A DNA stretch of 64,000 nt from CBDBFG01 sp965204765 (GTDB taxonomy: Bacteria > Pseudomonadota > Alphaproteobacteria > Caedimonadales > UBA9215), in assembly GCA_965204765.1 (NCBI GenBank), contig CBDBFG010000003.1, positions 62,001-126,000 on the forward strand. Direction: 5' to 3'. How positions within the stretch are numbered: the first letter of the stretch is position 1; every line of letters begins with the position of its first letter. The notes below the pieces were generated by a model. The model did not search any database. It was not told the DNA's origin and worked only from the letters and a program-made list of their open reading frames with translations. Shown piece by piece: positions 17,850-28,259 of this stretch. Position numbers and translations under genes: made by a program.

Positions 17850-19115
17850 TTATTTTTTTTCAGTATAGTGTACTATGTATGCTATGCTTGCGTCTCCACA
17901 AACATTGACAGCTGTCCTGATCATGTCTAGTATTCTATCAACAGCCAAAATAATACCTATTGCTTCTAACGGTAGTTTAAATTGTTGCAATATAATTGTA
18001 AGAGTAATTAACCCAGCAGAAGGTACAGCTGCCGTACCAATAGAAGCAATAACTGCTAACAACACTATTTCTAAATATTGTATAAAAGTTAAATCTACCC
18101 CAGCTATTTGAGCTATAAATATAGTAGCCATGCCCTGCATAATAGCGGTACCATCCATATTAATCGAGGCACCCACAGGTACGACAAACGAAGCGATATT
18201 AGGATTCACACCTAAATCTTTGGTAACAGTTTTTAAAGTAACTGGAATTGTAGCGGCACTGGAAGAAGTTGAAAAAGCAAATAAAATTACATGCTTCATT
18301 TTTCTGAAAAATTTCAGTGGATTCATTTTAGTAAATATATGTAATAAGACAGAATAAGAAACCATCGCATGAAACACTAATACAGCTACTAAACTAACGA
18401 CATACATCGCGACATCTTTGAAAATATCTAACCCATGCGCTAAAACAAATTTCCCAGACAAACAAAATACTCCGATAGGAGCAAAACTCATAATCATTAC
18501 CACTATATGTAGAAAAACATGATTTATTTTAGCAAAGCTCTTTTTAAATCCGCCATCCTTTGTGCTTGCTTTATTAATTGCAATCCCAAAGATTATGGCA
18601 AATAACACTACAGCCAATATTTGATTATTTGCAAAAGCCTGGAAAATATTATCAGGAAATATATTTAATATGGTTGTATATAAATTTTGTTTTGCAGGTA
18701 TCGTTGGTAATTTAGACGCAGTAAAAACATAATTTGACCCTGGTTGCAAAATCCAGCCGATCAGTAACGAAGTTGACACCGCCAAAGCTGTTGTTGCCAT
18801 ATACAAAACTATAGTTTTGGTACTAATGCTTTTTAGATTGGCCATTTTCCCTAAAGATGCAATGCCATCAGCCAATGAAAAAAATATCAACGGCACAGAA
18901 ATTGCTTTTAACAGGTTCATAAAAATCTTACCGCCTAAAATAAATACGTATTTATTTAAGGCATCCTCAAAACCGTCTGGTATGAAAGGTAAATAATAGA
19001 TTATTGTGGCAATAACAAACCCAGCGAACATACCAAACAGTATATTTCTGGTTAAATTTTTAGGGTTTGTTGGTTTGTTTAATTTAGATAAATCTCGTAC
19101 TAATGATTGTGTCAT
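17850..19115 (-). CDS. Dicarboxylate/amino acid:cation symporter (GltP/DctA family)
   Basis: 421 residues, the normal length for the DAACS family, which imports glutamate, aspartate or C4-dicarboxylates with Na+ or H+. Family motifs: SSSAATIPVT (serine-rich hairpin), NMDGTAIMQG (cation site) and GTAAVPSAGLI (second hairpin), with DRILDMIRTAVNVCGD near the end (the TM8 aspartate and arginine). Eight helices. Exact substrate cannot be told. It ends convergently with rpmB. Confidence 0.92.
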   Translation of the reverse strand: MTQSLVRDLSKLNKPTNPKNLTRNILFGMFAGFVIATIIYYLPFIPDGFEDALNKYVFILGGKIFMNLLKAISVPLIFFSLADGIASLGKMANLKSISTKTIVLYMATTALAVSTSLLIGWILQPGSNYVFTASKLPTIPAKQNLYTTILNIFPDNIFQAFANNQILAVVLFAIIFGIAINKASTKDGGFKKSFAKINHVFLHIVVMIMSFAPIGVFCLSGKFVLAHGLDIFKDVAMYVVSLVAVLVFHAMVSYSVLLHIFTKMNPLKFFRKMKHVILFAFSTSSSAATIPVTLKTVTKDLGVNPNIASFVVPVGASINMDGTAIMQGMATIFIAQIAGVDLTFIQYLEIVLLAVIASIGTAAVPSAGLITLTIILQQFKLPLEAIGIILAVDRILDMIRTAVNVCGDASIAYIVHYTEKK

Positions 19116-19344
19116 AATTTAAACCAAGTAAGCTAATGTTGATTGTATACTAAAACGCAATAAGTTAAAATTTTACTAAAAATTTAATTACCCTTTCTTC
19201 ATGATAGATAAGCATAAAATGAACTTAATAACTTCAGATACCAAGAAAATCCTACCGATTCAGTGCCTTGTAAACAAAAGCAACTGCTCAGAGAATAACC
19301 TTTATAAGCTATAACTTACATATCACCATCAATGATTAGCAATG

Positions 19345-19617
19345 CTACAAAGGGCACTCGTGTAAAATATTTGCACGGTAATGCTGCCTTAATTCCTCGT
19401 ATTTACCGCAACTATAAACAAAATTACTTACATGTATCCGGGATGAGCAGCCTATTTTACTCATTATACTTCTGTTATGAGTTTCCACCGTTTTATAAGA
19501 GATAGATAGTAACAAACCTATTTCCTTGTTACTTTTACCATTTATCACACAAGAAATTATATCTCTCTCTCGTGCTGTAAAGTGCTGATCACCCATTTTC
19601 AAACCTGGTCTCTCCAT
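19345..19617 (-). CDS. Orphan LuxR-type helix-turn-helix protein
   Basis: 90 residues, nearly all a GerE/LuxR DNA-binding domain: FTARERDIISCVINGKSNKEI, LLLSISYKTVETHNRSIMSKI, then a short tail. No receiver or ligand-binding domain. Start ATG supported by AAAGGTGTAGCT. It stands alone between a 229-base spacer and a 577-base spacer. No partner kinase is near. It may be a stand-alone transcription regulator of the kind kept in reduced genomes; targets unknown. Confidence 0.8.
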   Translation of the reverse strand: MERPGLKMGDQHFTARERDIISCVINGKSNKEIGLLLSISYKTVETHNRSIMSKIGCSSRIHVSNFVYSCGKYEELRQHYRANILHECPL

Positions 19618-20194
19618 AGCTACACCTTTACATATAATATCCTCCCCTTAGGTTGATTTTAGTACATTTTTACCATATTGTCATTAGTTTTACGAATAGC
19701 TGTGTGGTACATTCATTATTAATCAATGAAACAATTTGTATAGAAGACAAATAAAATAAGAGTACTAACAGAAATAATCAATACTGGTTGGTTTACCCAT
19801 ATATACTTGTATTACTGGTAAGATAATTAAATCCAGTAGAAACTACAGAGTACTATAACTTTGCAACTCAGAATCACAAAGTATTTAAATACCGAAATAC
19901 AAATGTTCCAAACTTATCATCGCACAATGTAATTGTAAGAGAATAATTATTATCAATACCTAATACAACTTGGCAACCACATATATGCTACCTCAGGATA
20001 TTACTAAATTAGAGCATTCGTAATTAAGAGATGAAATTTATATTCTTTTTCAACACAAGTATTGTACCTCAAACCTTAGCTAGCTACTAAGGAATTTCGA
20101 TAATGCAAAAACCGTCTAGGGGAAACAAATATCACTTGATTATGTTATCTCATATATTAGGAATACGTACGCATTAATAACAACAAATGAACTA
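19618..20194. other. 577-base non-coding spacer
   Basis: No convincing gene, tRNA or strong hairpin seen. It is AT-rich in both strands. It carries the ribosome binding site and presumably the promoter of the LuxR-type gene at its left end, and the 3' flank of ispB at its right end. Confidence 0.4.
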
Positions 20195-21211
20195 CTAAAC
20201 TGCCCTGCAAAGACAAAAATTAACCATACCTAGTAAGTATTGTTTTATTACACTTTCCGGCACATTAGTTAATGCATATTTGGCCTGATTACCAAATTCT
20301 ATTGCTTTAGTTTTGGCATAAGTAATAGAACTATTAACCATCATTATATCAATTACGTGCGCCAGATCATCATGTGTTATATCACCTTTAGCTAAAATAT
20401 CACGTAATTTGGCTTTATGCTGATCTGAACCAGTATGGTAAGCATGAATAAGAGGTAATGTTACTTTGTGCTCTTTTAAGTCATCACCAATATTTTTGCC
20501 TAATTCATCTGCATTAGAGGTGTAATCTAAAATATCATCTATAATTTGAAAGCACATACCAAGATTAGTACCAAATTGCGCCAACGATTGTTGTATATTC
20601 TTGTCTTGATTGGTGATCATACTACCAACTGTACATGCAGCAGAGAATAAAGTCGCAGTCTTTGAATTAACAACCTGATAATACTGCTGTTCACTAATAT
20701 CTAGGCTATAGCTATTGGTTAATTGCATCACTTCACCCTCGGCTATCATCGCAGAAGCATTAGATAAAAGTGATAATACTTTTATGTTACCAGCATCAGT
20801 CATAAGCTGAAAAGCCCTAGAAAACAGAAAATCACCGACAAGAACACTAGCCTGGTTACCCCATACAATATTTGCTGTATCCTTACCACGACGAATATCA
20901 CTATTATCGACAACATCATCGTGTAGCAAGGTCGCTGTATGAATAAATTCTATACTAGCAGCCAAGTCTATATGCTTCGAACCTTGATAGCCAAACATAC
21001 GCGCACAAGCTAAAGTCAACAAAGGCCTTAGTCTTTTGCCACCGGCTGAAACTAGGTAATCTGCTAGCTCTTGTATCAAGTATACTTTGCTATGCATTTT
21101 AGCAAGCATCACATTATAAACCTGTACCATCTCATCTTGCATGTAATTAGCGAATTCGGCTAATATGTCTTGTTTATGTTCTATCTCTTGGGTTTGTGCA
21201 GGATTCCCCAT
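20195..21211 (-). CDS. ispB: Polyprenyl diphosphate synthase (octaprenyl type)
   Basis: 338 residues. Makes the isoprenoid tail of ubiquinone from IPP and FPP. First aspartate motif DDVVD at 98-102 followed by RRG, second motif IIDDILDYT near 217, and GGKRLRP at 58-64. Length and motifs fit long-chain trans prenyltransferases. Divergent from the methyltransferase gene 69 bases away, an arrangement seen in other alphaproteobacteria upstream of glyQS. Confidence 0.9.
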   Translation of the reverse strand: MGNPAQTQEIEHKQDILAEFANYMQDEMVQVYNVMLAKMHSKVYLIQELADYLVSAGGKRLRPLLTLACARMFGYQGSKHIDLAASIEFIHTATLLHDDVVDNSDIRRGKDTANIVWGNQASVLVGDFLFSRAFQLMTDAGNIKVLSLLSNASAMIAEGEVMQLTNSYSLDISEQQYYQVVNSKTATLFSAACTVGSMITNQDKNIQQSLAQFGTNLGMCFQIIDDILDYTSNADELGKNIGDDLKEHKVTLPLIHAYHTGSDQHKAKLRDILAKGDITHDDLAHVIDIMMVNSSITYAKTKAIEFGNQAKYALTNVPESVIKQYLLGMVNFCLCRAV

Positions 21212-21280
21212 AAACTTATACCTTGTATTTTTTGAATCTTGTGGCTAAAAATTACATACAACATGAATACCTTATTTTAG

Positions 21281-22015
21281 ATGCAGAATACAACTAATAA
21301 TATTTTAAATGGCAAAATAAAAATCATCCAACCTAAAAAAGGGTATCGCGCTGCTATTGATCCTATCCTATTAGCAGCCAGCGTCTTATCCAAAAAAAAT
21401 GAAAGCGTTCTTGATGTTGGGTGCGGAGTTGGTACCGCGCTTTTAGCCTTGGCTCATAGAGTAAAGGATATTAATATTACCGGCCTCGAGATACAACCAA
21501 ACTTAGCCAAACTAGCCTTACAAAATAGCAATATAAATAATTTGCAAGATCGTATTAATATTATCAACGATGACTTGCATAACCCTGATTTGTCTTTACA
21601 ACCTAACCATTTTAATCATGTGATGTCCAACCCGCCATATTTTATCGATCATAATGGCCAAATATCACCTTATCCTAACAAAGCCATTTCTAATTGTGGC
21701 GCCAAAGAATTATTACAATCATGGGTTAGCTTTTGTATTAAATATCTCAAACCCCGAGGCTATGCACACTTTATTTTTACCAGCACCAGAATAGATGAGC
21801 TACTAGCAATAATGCAGAACAAATTAGGCGATGTGCGAATATACCCTTTGTGGCCTAATGCCAATAAACCATCAAAACTAGTGATTGTACAAGGCAGGAA
21901 AAGTGTAAAATCACCAGCACAAATATTGCCTGGTATGATAATGCACAAAAATAATGGCAAACATACCAAACATTTGAATAATGTACTTATTGATGGTAAA
22001 GGTATAGAACTTTGA
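21281..22015 (+). CDS. TrmN6-like tRNA1(Val) adenine-N6 methyltransferase
   Basis: 244 residues. SAM-dependent methyltransferase: motif I LDVGCGVGTALLAL, acidic GLEIQPNLA, and motif IV MSNPPYF (NPPY of N6-adenine methylases). An N-terminal segment KIKIIQPKKGYRAAIDPILLAA matches the YfiC/TrmN6 group. Followed by glyQ after 25 bases, probably cotranscribed. The precise tRNA target is family inference. Confidence 0.82.
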   Translation: MQNTTNNILNGKIKIIQPKKGYRAAIDPILLAASVLSKKNESVLDVGCGVGTALLALAHRVKDINITGLEIQPNLAKLALQNSNINNLQDRINIINDDLHNPDLSLQPNHFNHVMSNPPYFIDHNGQISPYPNKAISNCGAKELLQSWVSFCIKYLKPRGYAHFIFTSTRIDELLAIMQNKLGDVRIYPLWPNANKPSKLVIVQGRKSVKSPAQILPGMIMHKNNGKHTKHLNNVLIDGKGIEL

Positions 22016-22040
22016 TTAACATGACCTTAAGAGAAAAATA

Positions 22041-22910
22041 ATGACAAATAACAAAAGCTTTCAAGATATTATCATTACATTGCAATCTTTTTGGTCACAA
22101 CAGGGCTGTGCCATCGTGCAACCATATGATGTGGAAATGGGCGCTGGAACTTTTCATCCCGCAACGGCATTATACACCCAAAAATATTCATCATGGAATG
22201 TTGCTTATGTACAACCTTGCCGTCGTCCTACTGATGGTAGATATGGTGAGAATCCAAACAGAACACAACATTATTACCAATTCCAAGTCATTCTAAAACC
22301 ATCACCCGACAATATCCAAGAACTGATGTTACAAAGTTTCCAAGCAATTGGTATCGATAATACTAAACATGATATCAGATTTGTTGAAGACAACTGGGAA
22401 AGCCCAACCCTTGGCGCTTCGGGTTTAGGATGGGAGGTATGGTGTGATGGACAAGAAATATTACAATTCACTTATTTTCAACAACTAGGTGGTAAAGAAT
22501 GTCACCCTACTCCCGTTGAATTAACCTATGGCCTGGAAAGATGTGCCTGTATTGTACAAGGGGTTGATAATTTCTTTTCCTTAGATTGGAATGGCGCACC
22601 TGGAGGGAAAAAAATACTGTACAAAGATATATTTATGGAAAACGAAAAGCAATTTTCTGGTTACAATTTCGAGCATTCTAGTACTGATAAATTATTGCAA
22701 GATTTTCAATTAGCTGAACAAGAAGCAACAAAGTTGCTGGCACTGGACCATACTTTACCCGCGTATGAACAAATGCTAAAAATGAACCATGTGTTCAATA
22801 TGATTGATGCCAGAGGAATAATCAGTGTTGCAGAGAGGGCAAGCTATATTGCCAAAGTACGTGATATCGCACGCCTATGTTGCGAACAATATACCAAAGA
22901 CACAATGTAA
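22041..22910 (+). CDS. glyQ: Glycyl-tRNA synthetase alpha subunit
   Basis: 289 residues, the catalytic class II subunit. Starts NNKSFQDIIITLQSFW, contains QPYDVEMGAGTFHPAT, RRPTDGRYGENPNR and LGASGLGWEVWCDGQE. All are signatures of the tetrameric bacterial GlyRS alpha subunit. Followed by glyS after 20 bases. Confidence 0.97.
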   Translation: MTNNKSFQDIIITLQSFWSQQGCAIVQPYDVEMGAGTFHPATALYTQKYSSWNVAYVQPCRRPTDGRYGENPNRTQHYYQFQVILKPSPDNIQELMLQSFQAIGIDNTKHDIRFVEDNWESPTLGASGLGWEVWCDGQEILQFTYFQQLGGKECHPTPVELTYGLERCACIVQGVDNFFSLDWNGAPGGKKILYKDIFMENEKQFSGYNFEHSSTDKLLQDFQLAEQEATKLLALDHTLPAYEQMLKMNHVFNMIDARGIISVAERASYIAKVRDIARLCCEQYTKDTM

Positions 22911-22930
22911 AAGACAAATAAGGATAAATA

Positions 22931-24931
22931 ATGCCCGAATTTTTGCTTGAAATACGTTCTGGGGAAATTCCAGCAAATATGCAGATTCCTGCTGCAGAAC
23001 AATTAAAAAAATCACTTGCAACCAAATTGCAAACCTGCAATCTGGAACATGGTGATATTAGTACATACGTTACTCCTAACCGCTTAGTAGCGGTAGTAAA
23101 AGAACTATCAGCATTACAACAGGAACAAGTAATAGAGCAAAAAGGACCCAGAGTAAACGCGCCAGAACAAGCTATTACTGGTTTCTTAAAAAGTGTTAAT
23201 AAAAACATAGACCAACTAGAAAAACGCACGACTGACAAAGGTGAGTTCTTTTTTAATGTCGAAACAATCCCTGCCACTGCTACCAATAAGATATTACCAG
23301 GCATTATCGAACAAATTATCAAAGAATTTCAATGGCCCAAAAGCATGAAATGGGGTACTAGCATACATTCCTGGATCCGACCTATACATGGAATATGTGC
23401 TGTGTTCGACAACCAACCAATAACTTTTGCTCTGAACCTAAGCGATGCATCGGCTAAAGATCCTGTTATTGTAAAATCTACCAATACCACTAGAGGTCAC
23501 CAATCCCTGTCCAATAACACAATTATTGTAAATAATTTTAATGATTACAAAAAGCAATTGGCTGAACATTATGTCATTATGGATCACCATGAACGTAAAA
23601 CAATAATTCTGCGGCAAATTAATGCTATCTGCACTAAACATAAACTAGTATTAAAGCCAGATGAAAGCCTGTTAAATGAAGTAGTAGGACTAGTAGAGTA
23701 CCCTAATTGCTTAATTGGTAACATAGAGAAAAAATTTATGATGCTACCACCAGAGGTGCTACAAACATCCATGAAAGTCCATCAACGCTACTTTTCTTTG
23801 CATACCCAAGATAACAAAACTGCACCATACTTTATTGTAGTAGCTAATTTAATCACCAATGATAACTGTGTACAAATAATATCCGGCAATGAAACTGTAT
23901 TAAATGCAAGATTATCAGATGCGTTATTTTTCTATAATCAGGATCTGCAACAATCTATCAAACAAAATACGGAAAAATTAAAAAATATCGTTTTTCATGC
24001 AAAATTGGGTTCGATGTATGACAAACAAACCAGAATTGCCAGCACTATCAAAACTCTGCAAACTAAATGCTCTAGTAATGATATTGAATCTGCAGTGCAA
24101 GCCGCTAAATTGTGCAAAACAGATTTGGTCTCTAATATGGTGTACGAATTTCCAGAATTACAAGGGATAATGGGCGGATACTACATGACAGAAAAAGGAT
24201 CAAAAGTATCTACAGCAATTCGTAATCAGTATTTACCCAAAGGTCCTGCTGATAAAATCCCCGATGATAGCCCTAGCAAATTACTTTGTATAGCTGACAA
24301 ACTAGATACTCTTAAAAGTTTTTTTGATATCAATATCAAACCCACAGGATCAAAAGATCCTTTTGCCTTACGAAGAGCAGCCATAGGATTAATCAGGATT
24401 TGTGAAACATTTGACTGTACAATCAATCTACATGATTGCCGCAATAATGGCTTATATGAATTTATTGTTGATAGACTAAAAGTATATCTTAAAGACCAAG
24501 ATATCTCTTCCGATGTAGTAGAAACGGCATTATTAGACAATACGAATAGTATGAATATTTACCTTATTAAGCAAAAAATACTGGACATACAAAGTATTAT
24601 CAAACATCACCCAAATTTATTATCATCATTCAAAAGAATACATAACATACTAGAAAAATCTAATGTTACTGGCACGCAAAAAATTAATCTTGATCTGTTC
24701 GAATCTGATGATGAAATTTATTTGGATAAAATCGTCACCGAACTATCCTTGCAAGATGATTTTATCACACAATCCGTCAAGATTATTAAACCCATCAATC
24801 AATTCTTAGACAACGTAGTTATTAATCATAGCAATGATAACATACGCAATAACAGATTAGCTCTATTAATGAAAGTAAAAGAATATTTCTTTAGTTTTGC
24901 ACGATTTAACCATTTGGTAACATCGGTATAA
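22931..24931 (+). CDS. glyS: Glycyl-tRNA synthetase beta subunit
   Basis: 666 residues, tRNA-recognition subunit. MPEFLLEIRSGEIPANM at the start, FQWPKSMKWGTS, RPIHGICAVFD, MLPPEVLQTSMKVHQRYF and NPTGSKDPFALRRAA-type text (TGSKDPFALRRAA) are diagnostic. AAGGATAAATA precedes the ATG. Length is slightly below the usual ~690. Confidence 0.97.
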   Translation: MPEFLLEIRSGEIPANMQIPAAEQLKKSLATKLQTCNLEHGDISTYVTPNRLVAVVKELSALQQEQVIEQKGPRVNAPEQAITGFLKSVNKNIDQLEKRTTDKGEFFFNVETIPATATNKILPGIIEQIIKEFQWPKSMKWGTSIHSWIRPIHGICAVFDNQPITFALNLSDASAKDPVIVKSTNTTRGHQSLSNNTIIVNNFNDYKKQLAEHYVIMDHHERKTIILRQINAICTKHKLVLKPDESLLNEVVGLVEYPNCLIGNIEKKFMMLPPEVLQTSMKVHQRYFSLHTQDNKTAPYFIVVANLITNDNCVQIISGNETVLNARLSDALFFYNQDLQQSIKQNTEKLKNIVFHAKLGSMYDKQTRIASTIKTLQTKCSSNDIESAVQAAKLCKTDLVSNMVYEFPELQGIMGGYYMTEKGSKVSTAIRNQYLPKGPADKIPDDSPSKLLCIADKLDTLKSFFDINIKPTGSKDPFALRRAAIGLIRICETFDCTINLHDCRNNGLYEFIVDRLKVYLKDQDISSDVVETALLDNTNSMNIYLIKQKILDIQSIIKHHPNLLSSFKRIHNILEKSNVTGTQKINLDLFESDDEIYLDKIVTELSLQDDFITQSVKIIKPINQFLDNVVINHSNDNIRNNRLALLMKVKEYFFSFARFNHLVTSV

Positions 24932-25075
24932 TTATGATGCGATAGTTTTAAATTAACACAATCTTTAGGAACTAGGTGTAAATATACAAATACCAACAAA
25001 GTGAAATGGAAAAACTATATAGTAGACTACTTTGTATACAGAATATATAGTGGCGAAAGAATTAACAGAGAAGAG

Positions 25076-26359
25076 ATGTTTACAGCAAATAATAAAAAAT
25101 CCACTATCCGGGTATTATTAGGATGTTCGTTTGTGATCATCGGGTGCATGATCGGCCTGTGGGATTACACCTTAAAACATTTTAAACATGAACATAGTGA
25201 AAACCAAATCTATGAAAAATGTGAAGAGCTTACCGCGACAACTGAACCAAATATAATAGAAGAAAATCTTGAGATTAATTCAGGGGATAATTTTATTTCA
25301 TTGTTAAAGAGTGCATCATACACCCCAGAACAATCTTTAAAAGTTATTACCGCATTAAAAAAAGTGTTCAGCCCTAAAGATCTTAGAACCGATCATCAAA
25401 TTATTATTAATTACAATAAAGGTACCTCTGGAACTCAAAACAAGAAAAATTTATTAAGTTTGATAATCCGAATCTCTATTGATCTTGAAGTAATTGTTAA
25501 ACAAGATGAACATGGTAATTTCAGTGCAGAAAAAATCAAGAAAGAATTACAACAAGAAACCAGAATAGCTTCAGGTAACATCAACGAAAGTTTATATGTC
25601 GACGCAATCAAACAAGGCGCACACCCAAAAGTGTTACACCAAATGATTCAAGCATTTAGTTATGATGTTGACTTTCAACGAGGGTTTCAAAAAGGCGATA
25701 AATACACCCTGTTATTCGACTTTCAAAAAGATCATGAAACAGGCCAAGAAAAACCAGGTGACCTATTATATGCTTGCCTAGAACTACAAGGGGTAAAAAC
25801 CTCTATTTATCGCTTTGCCCCCAAAAGTTCAAAGGCTCAATACTTTAAAAAGAATGGCGAATATGTAAAAAAAGGGCTATTAAGAACCCCTATCGATGGC
25901 GCCAGAATTTCATCTAAATTTGGTAAAAGGAAACACCCAATCTTAGGATACACCAAAATGCACAAAGGTATGGATTTTGCTGCTCCAAGAGGTACACCAA
26001 TTATGGCTGCAGGAAGTGGAAAAATAGATAGAATCGGTAGAAGAGGTGCATATGGACATTATATACGAATCAAGCATAATGCTAAGTATTCCACAGCCTA
26101 TGCCCATATGTGTAGATATGCCAAGGGCCTACGCACTGGTAGTTACGTAAGACAAGGGCAAGTAATAGGTTATGTAGGAGCAACCGGACGGGCTACTGGC
26201 CCCCATCTGCACTATGAATTGATTTCGAATGGTAGACAAATCAACCCAGAAAAAATTAAAATGCTACCCAGCAGTAAACTACGTGGGCAAGATCTACAAA
26301 GGTTTCTGGTAACCAAAAATAAAATAGAGAAACAAGTACAAAGCAGTAATCATCAATAA
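25076..26359 (+). CDS. Membrane-anchored M23 (LytM) peptidase
   Basis: About 427 residues from the ATG at 25076; a GTG at 25001 in frame has no ribosome binding site. One transmembrane helix near residues 16-36 anchors it with the rest in the periplasm. The C-terminal M23 domain has HPILGYTKMHKGMDFAAPRGTP (zinc ligands H and D), YAHM and GRATGPHLHYE. A Csd3/OapA-like region precedes it. It should cut peptidoglycan cross-links or activate amidases. No obvious loss of active-site residues, so likely an active endopeptidase. Confidence 0.85.
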   Translation: MFTANNKKSTIRVLLGCSFVIIGCMIGLWDYTLKHFKHEHSENQIYEKCEELTATTEPNIIEENLEINSGDNFISLLKSASYTPEQSLKVITALKKVFSPKDLRTDHQIIINYNKGTSGTQNKKNLLSLIIRISIDLEVIVKQDEHGNFSAEKIKKELQQETRIASGNINESLYVDAIKQGAHPKVLHQMIQAFSYDVDFQRGFQKGDKYTLLFDFQKDHETGQEKPGDLLYACLELQGVKTSIYRFAPKSSKAQYFKKNGEYVKKGLLRTPIDGARISSKFGKRKHPILGYTKMHKGMDFAAPRGTPIMAAGSGKIDRIGRRGAYGHYIRIKHNAKYSTAYAHMCRYAKGLRTGSYVRQGQVIGYVGATGRATGPHLHYELISNGRQINPEKIKMLPSSKLRGQDLQRFLVTKNKIEKQVQSSNHQ

Positions 26360-26508
26360 TAACCACCATAATTTACGATTATTGGATTGATAATAGACAA
26401 ATAATCTCATACACACAAACAAGACAACAAAATACGATAGGAAATAAAGTGAAAATACTATACATTCAACGTGTGTATAATAACTACAATATAATAAGAT
26501 AGTGTATC

Positions 26509-27843
26509 ATGTCCTATAATAAGAACTGCGCTGTATTGTCACCATTCTTTGTATTTTTATCAGTCTTTGTTGGTAGTGGTGTTTATTTTTCTATGCAAGG
26601 AATAGAAAATGCATTTTATCAGATTTCACCTAACATTGCAATTATACCCGCTATTGTCTTAGCAATTGCCCTTAGCAAAGGAACATTTACCGATAGAATT
26701 AATTATCTAATAAAAGGCATGGGCAATAATAGTATACTGATTATGTGCTTAATCTATCTGTTATCAGGAGCCTTTACCACGGTAACCAAAAATATCGGCT
26801 GTATTGAAGCTACAGTAAACTTTGGCTTACATATAATCCCAAACAGGTTCTTGTTACCTGGTATTTTTCTTATTTCTTCATTTATGGCAACCGCTTTAGG
26901 TACCTCAATGGGAGTAGTTGCAGCATATACTCCTTTGGCTGTAGGAATTGCAGAACAAACTGGTATAAACCTATATTGGTGTGTAGGAACTGTAATAGGT
27001 GGAGCCATATTCGGTGATAATCTATCCGCTATTTCTGATACTACAATAGCATCGGTTAATACTCAGCAAGCTAATCTTAAGAAAAAAGTAATTCTTAACA
27101 CTATATTCGCCCTGCCAGCAATGATTATAACCCTAATAATATTATCGATGATCAATGATCACTCATATACAACACAACACAACGAATACAGTTATCTTAA
27201 AGTTCTTCCATATCTGTGCGTTTTACTGTTGCCATTATTGGGCTTAAACGTAATCATTGTTTTGTTGATGGGCATTATCATTAGTGCAATCATAGGTATT
27301 ACTTGTGATAACTATACAATAGTTAAGTTATCACATGATATAAATCACGGTTTTTCTTCGATGAACGAAATTCTGATTTTATCACTGTTAATCGGCGGGT
27401 TAAGTTTCCTGGTCAATAATAATGGTGGTTTTGAATACATAGTAAGCAAAGTAAATAAATTATCACAAAAACGATCAGACAAACGTTTTGGTGAATTAAT
27501 TATGGCAATTATTGCTAGCTGTGCTGATATTTGTACAGCTAATAATACCATTGCTATCATTCTATCCGGTGATATCGTGAAAAAAATGGCTAAACAATAT
27601 AAAATTACCCCCGAAAAATCAGCATGCATAATAGATATATTCAGTTGCGTTTTTCAAGGAATATTGCCATATAGTGCGCAACTGCTATTGGCCTGTTCTA
27701 TTGCTAATATATCACCGGTTAAAATTATGCTTTATGTATTATACTGTCCCCTTCTAGCACTGACTTCTATAATCATTATATTCTTACAAACTAAAACTCA
27801 AAACAATGCATTTTTTAGAATAATAAACAAATATTCTGTTTAA
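26509..27843 (+). CDS. NhaC-family Na+/H+ antiporter
   Basis: 444 residues with about eleven membrane helices. The NhaC signature GGAIFGDNLSAISDTTIAS is present near residues 165-183, and CADICTANNTIAIILSG in the second half is its counterpart. A possible substrate alternative in this family is malate/lactate or amino acid exchange. A monocistronic unit between the M23 peptidase and tatA. Confidence 0.8.
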   Translation: MSYNKNCAVLSPFFVFLSVFVGSGVYFSMQGIENAFYQISPNIAIIPAIVLAIALSKGTFTDRINYLIKGMGNNSILIMCLIYLLSGAFTTVTKNIGCIEATVNFGLHIIPNRFLLPGIFLISSFMATALGTSMGVVAAYTPLAVGIAEQTGINLYWCVGTVIGGAIFGDNLSAISDTTIASVNTQQANLKKKVILNTIFALPAMIITLIILSMINDHSYTTQHNEYSYLKVLPYLCVLLLPLLGLNVIIVLLMGIIISAIIGITCDNYTIVKLSHDINHGFSSMNEILILSLLIGGLSFLVNNNGGFEYIVSKVNKLSQKRSDKRFGELIMAIIASCADICTANNTIAIILSGDIVKKMAKQYKITPEKSACIIDIFSCVFQGILPYSAQLLLACSIANISPVKIMLYVLYCPLLALTSIIIIFLQTKTQNNAFFRIINKYSV

Positions 27844-27940
27844 ATAGTCAAATTATTTTGATACAATACTATTGGTAACGTAATCGTGTTTCTGTTTTTT
27901 TACTTATAAACGTACGCATAGCGCTTTGGCTTTTAATTGA

Positions 27941-27960
27941 TATTTCCTCGGTAGGAAATA
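27941..27960. repeat. Perfect 8-bp inverted repeat upstream of tatA
   Basis: TATTTCCT, CGGT, AGGAAATA. It lies 53 bases before the tatA start and is directly preceded by TTGA that could belong to a -35 box. It may be an operator or a small mRNA hairpin; no T run, so not a clear terminator. Confidence 0.45.
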
Positions 27961-28012
27961 GGTTATAGTCGCTGTAAAAAAGTAAAAGGAAAATAATAAT
28001 AAGGAGCCACAA

Positions 28013-28249
28013 ATGAGCATAGGACCAGGTCAAATATTACTTATCGTTGTAGCATTACTGTTGCTGTTCGGCGCTAAAAGAATACCAAAGGCTATGTCAG
28101 AGCTAGCAAAAGGACTAAAAGCATTCAGAGATGGAATGTGCGATACCAAAAAGAAACCAAAGAAAAAAACAACCAAAGCTACGACTACTAAGAAGCGTCC
28201 TGCGAAAACTGCTACGAAGAAAACAACAGCCAGGCGTACAAAAAAATAA
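28013..28249 (+). CDS. tatA: Twin-arginine translocase subunit TatA
   Basis: 78 residues. One N-terminal helix, ILLIVVALLLLFGAKRIPKAM, with the FGxKRxP hinge, and an amphipathic helix ELAKGLKAFRDGM. The tail is an extreme lysine/threonine run (residues 45-78), longer and more basic than usual, giving an unmistakable low-complexity end. AAGGAGCCACAA is the ribosome binding site. Ten bases later comes tatB. Confidence 0.93.
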   Translation: MSIGPGQILLIVVALLLLFGAKRIPKAMSELAKGLKAFRDGMCDTKKKPKKKTTKATTTKKRPAKTATKKTTARRTKK

Positions 28250-28259
28250 ACTGAATACA

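Noticed and set aside
28131..28259. Longer start for tatB.
   Set aside because: The extra 43 codons are the lysine-rich tatA tail in another frame; TatB begins at the ATG at 28260.
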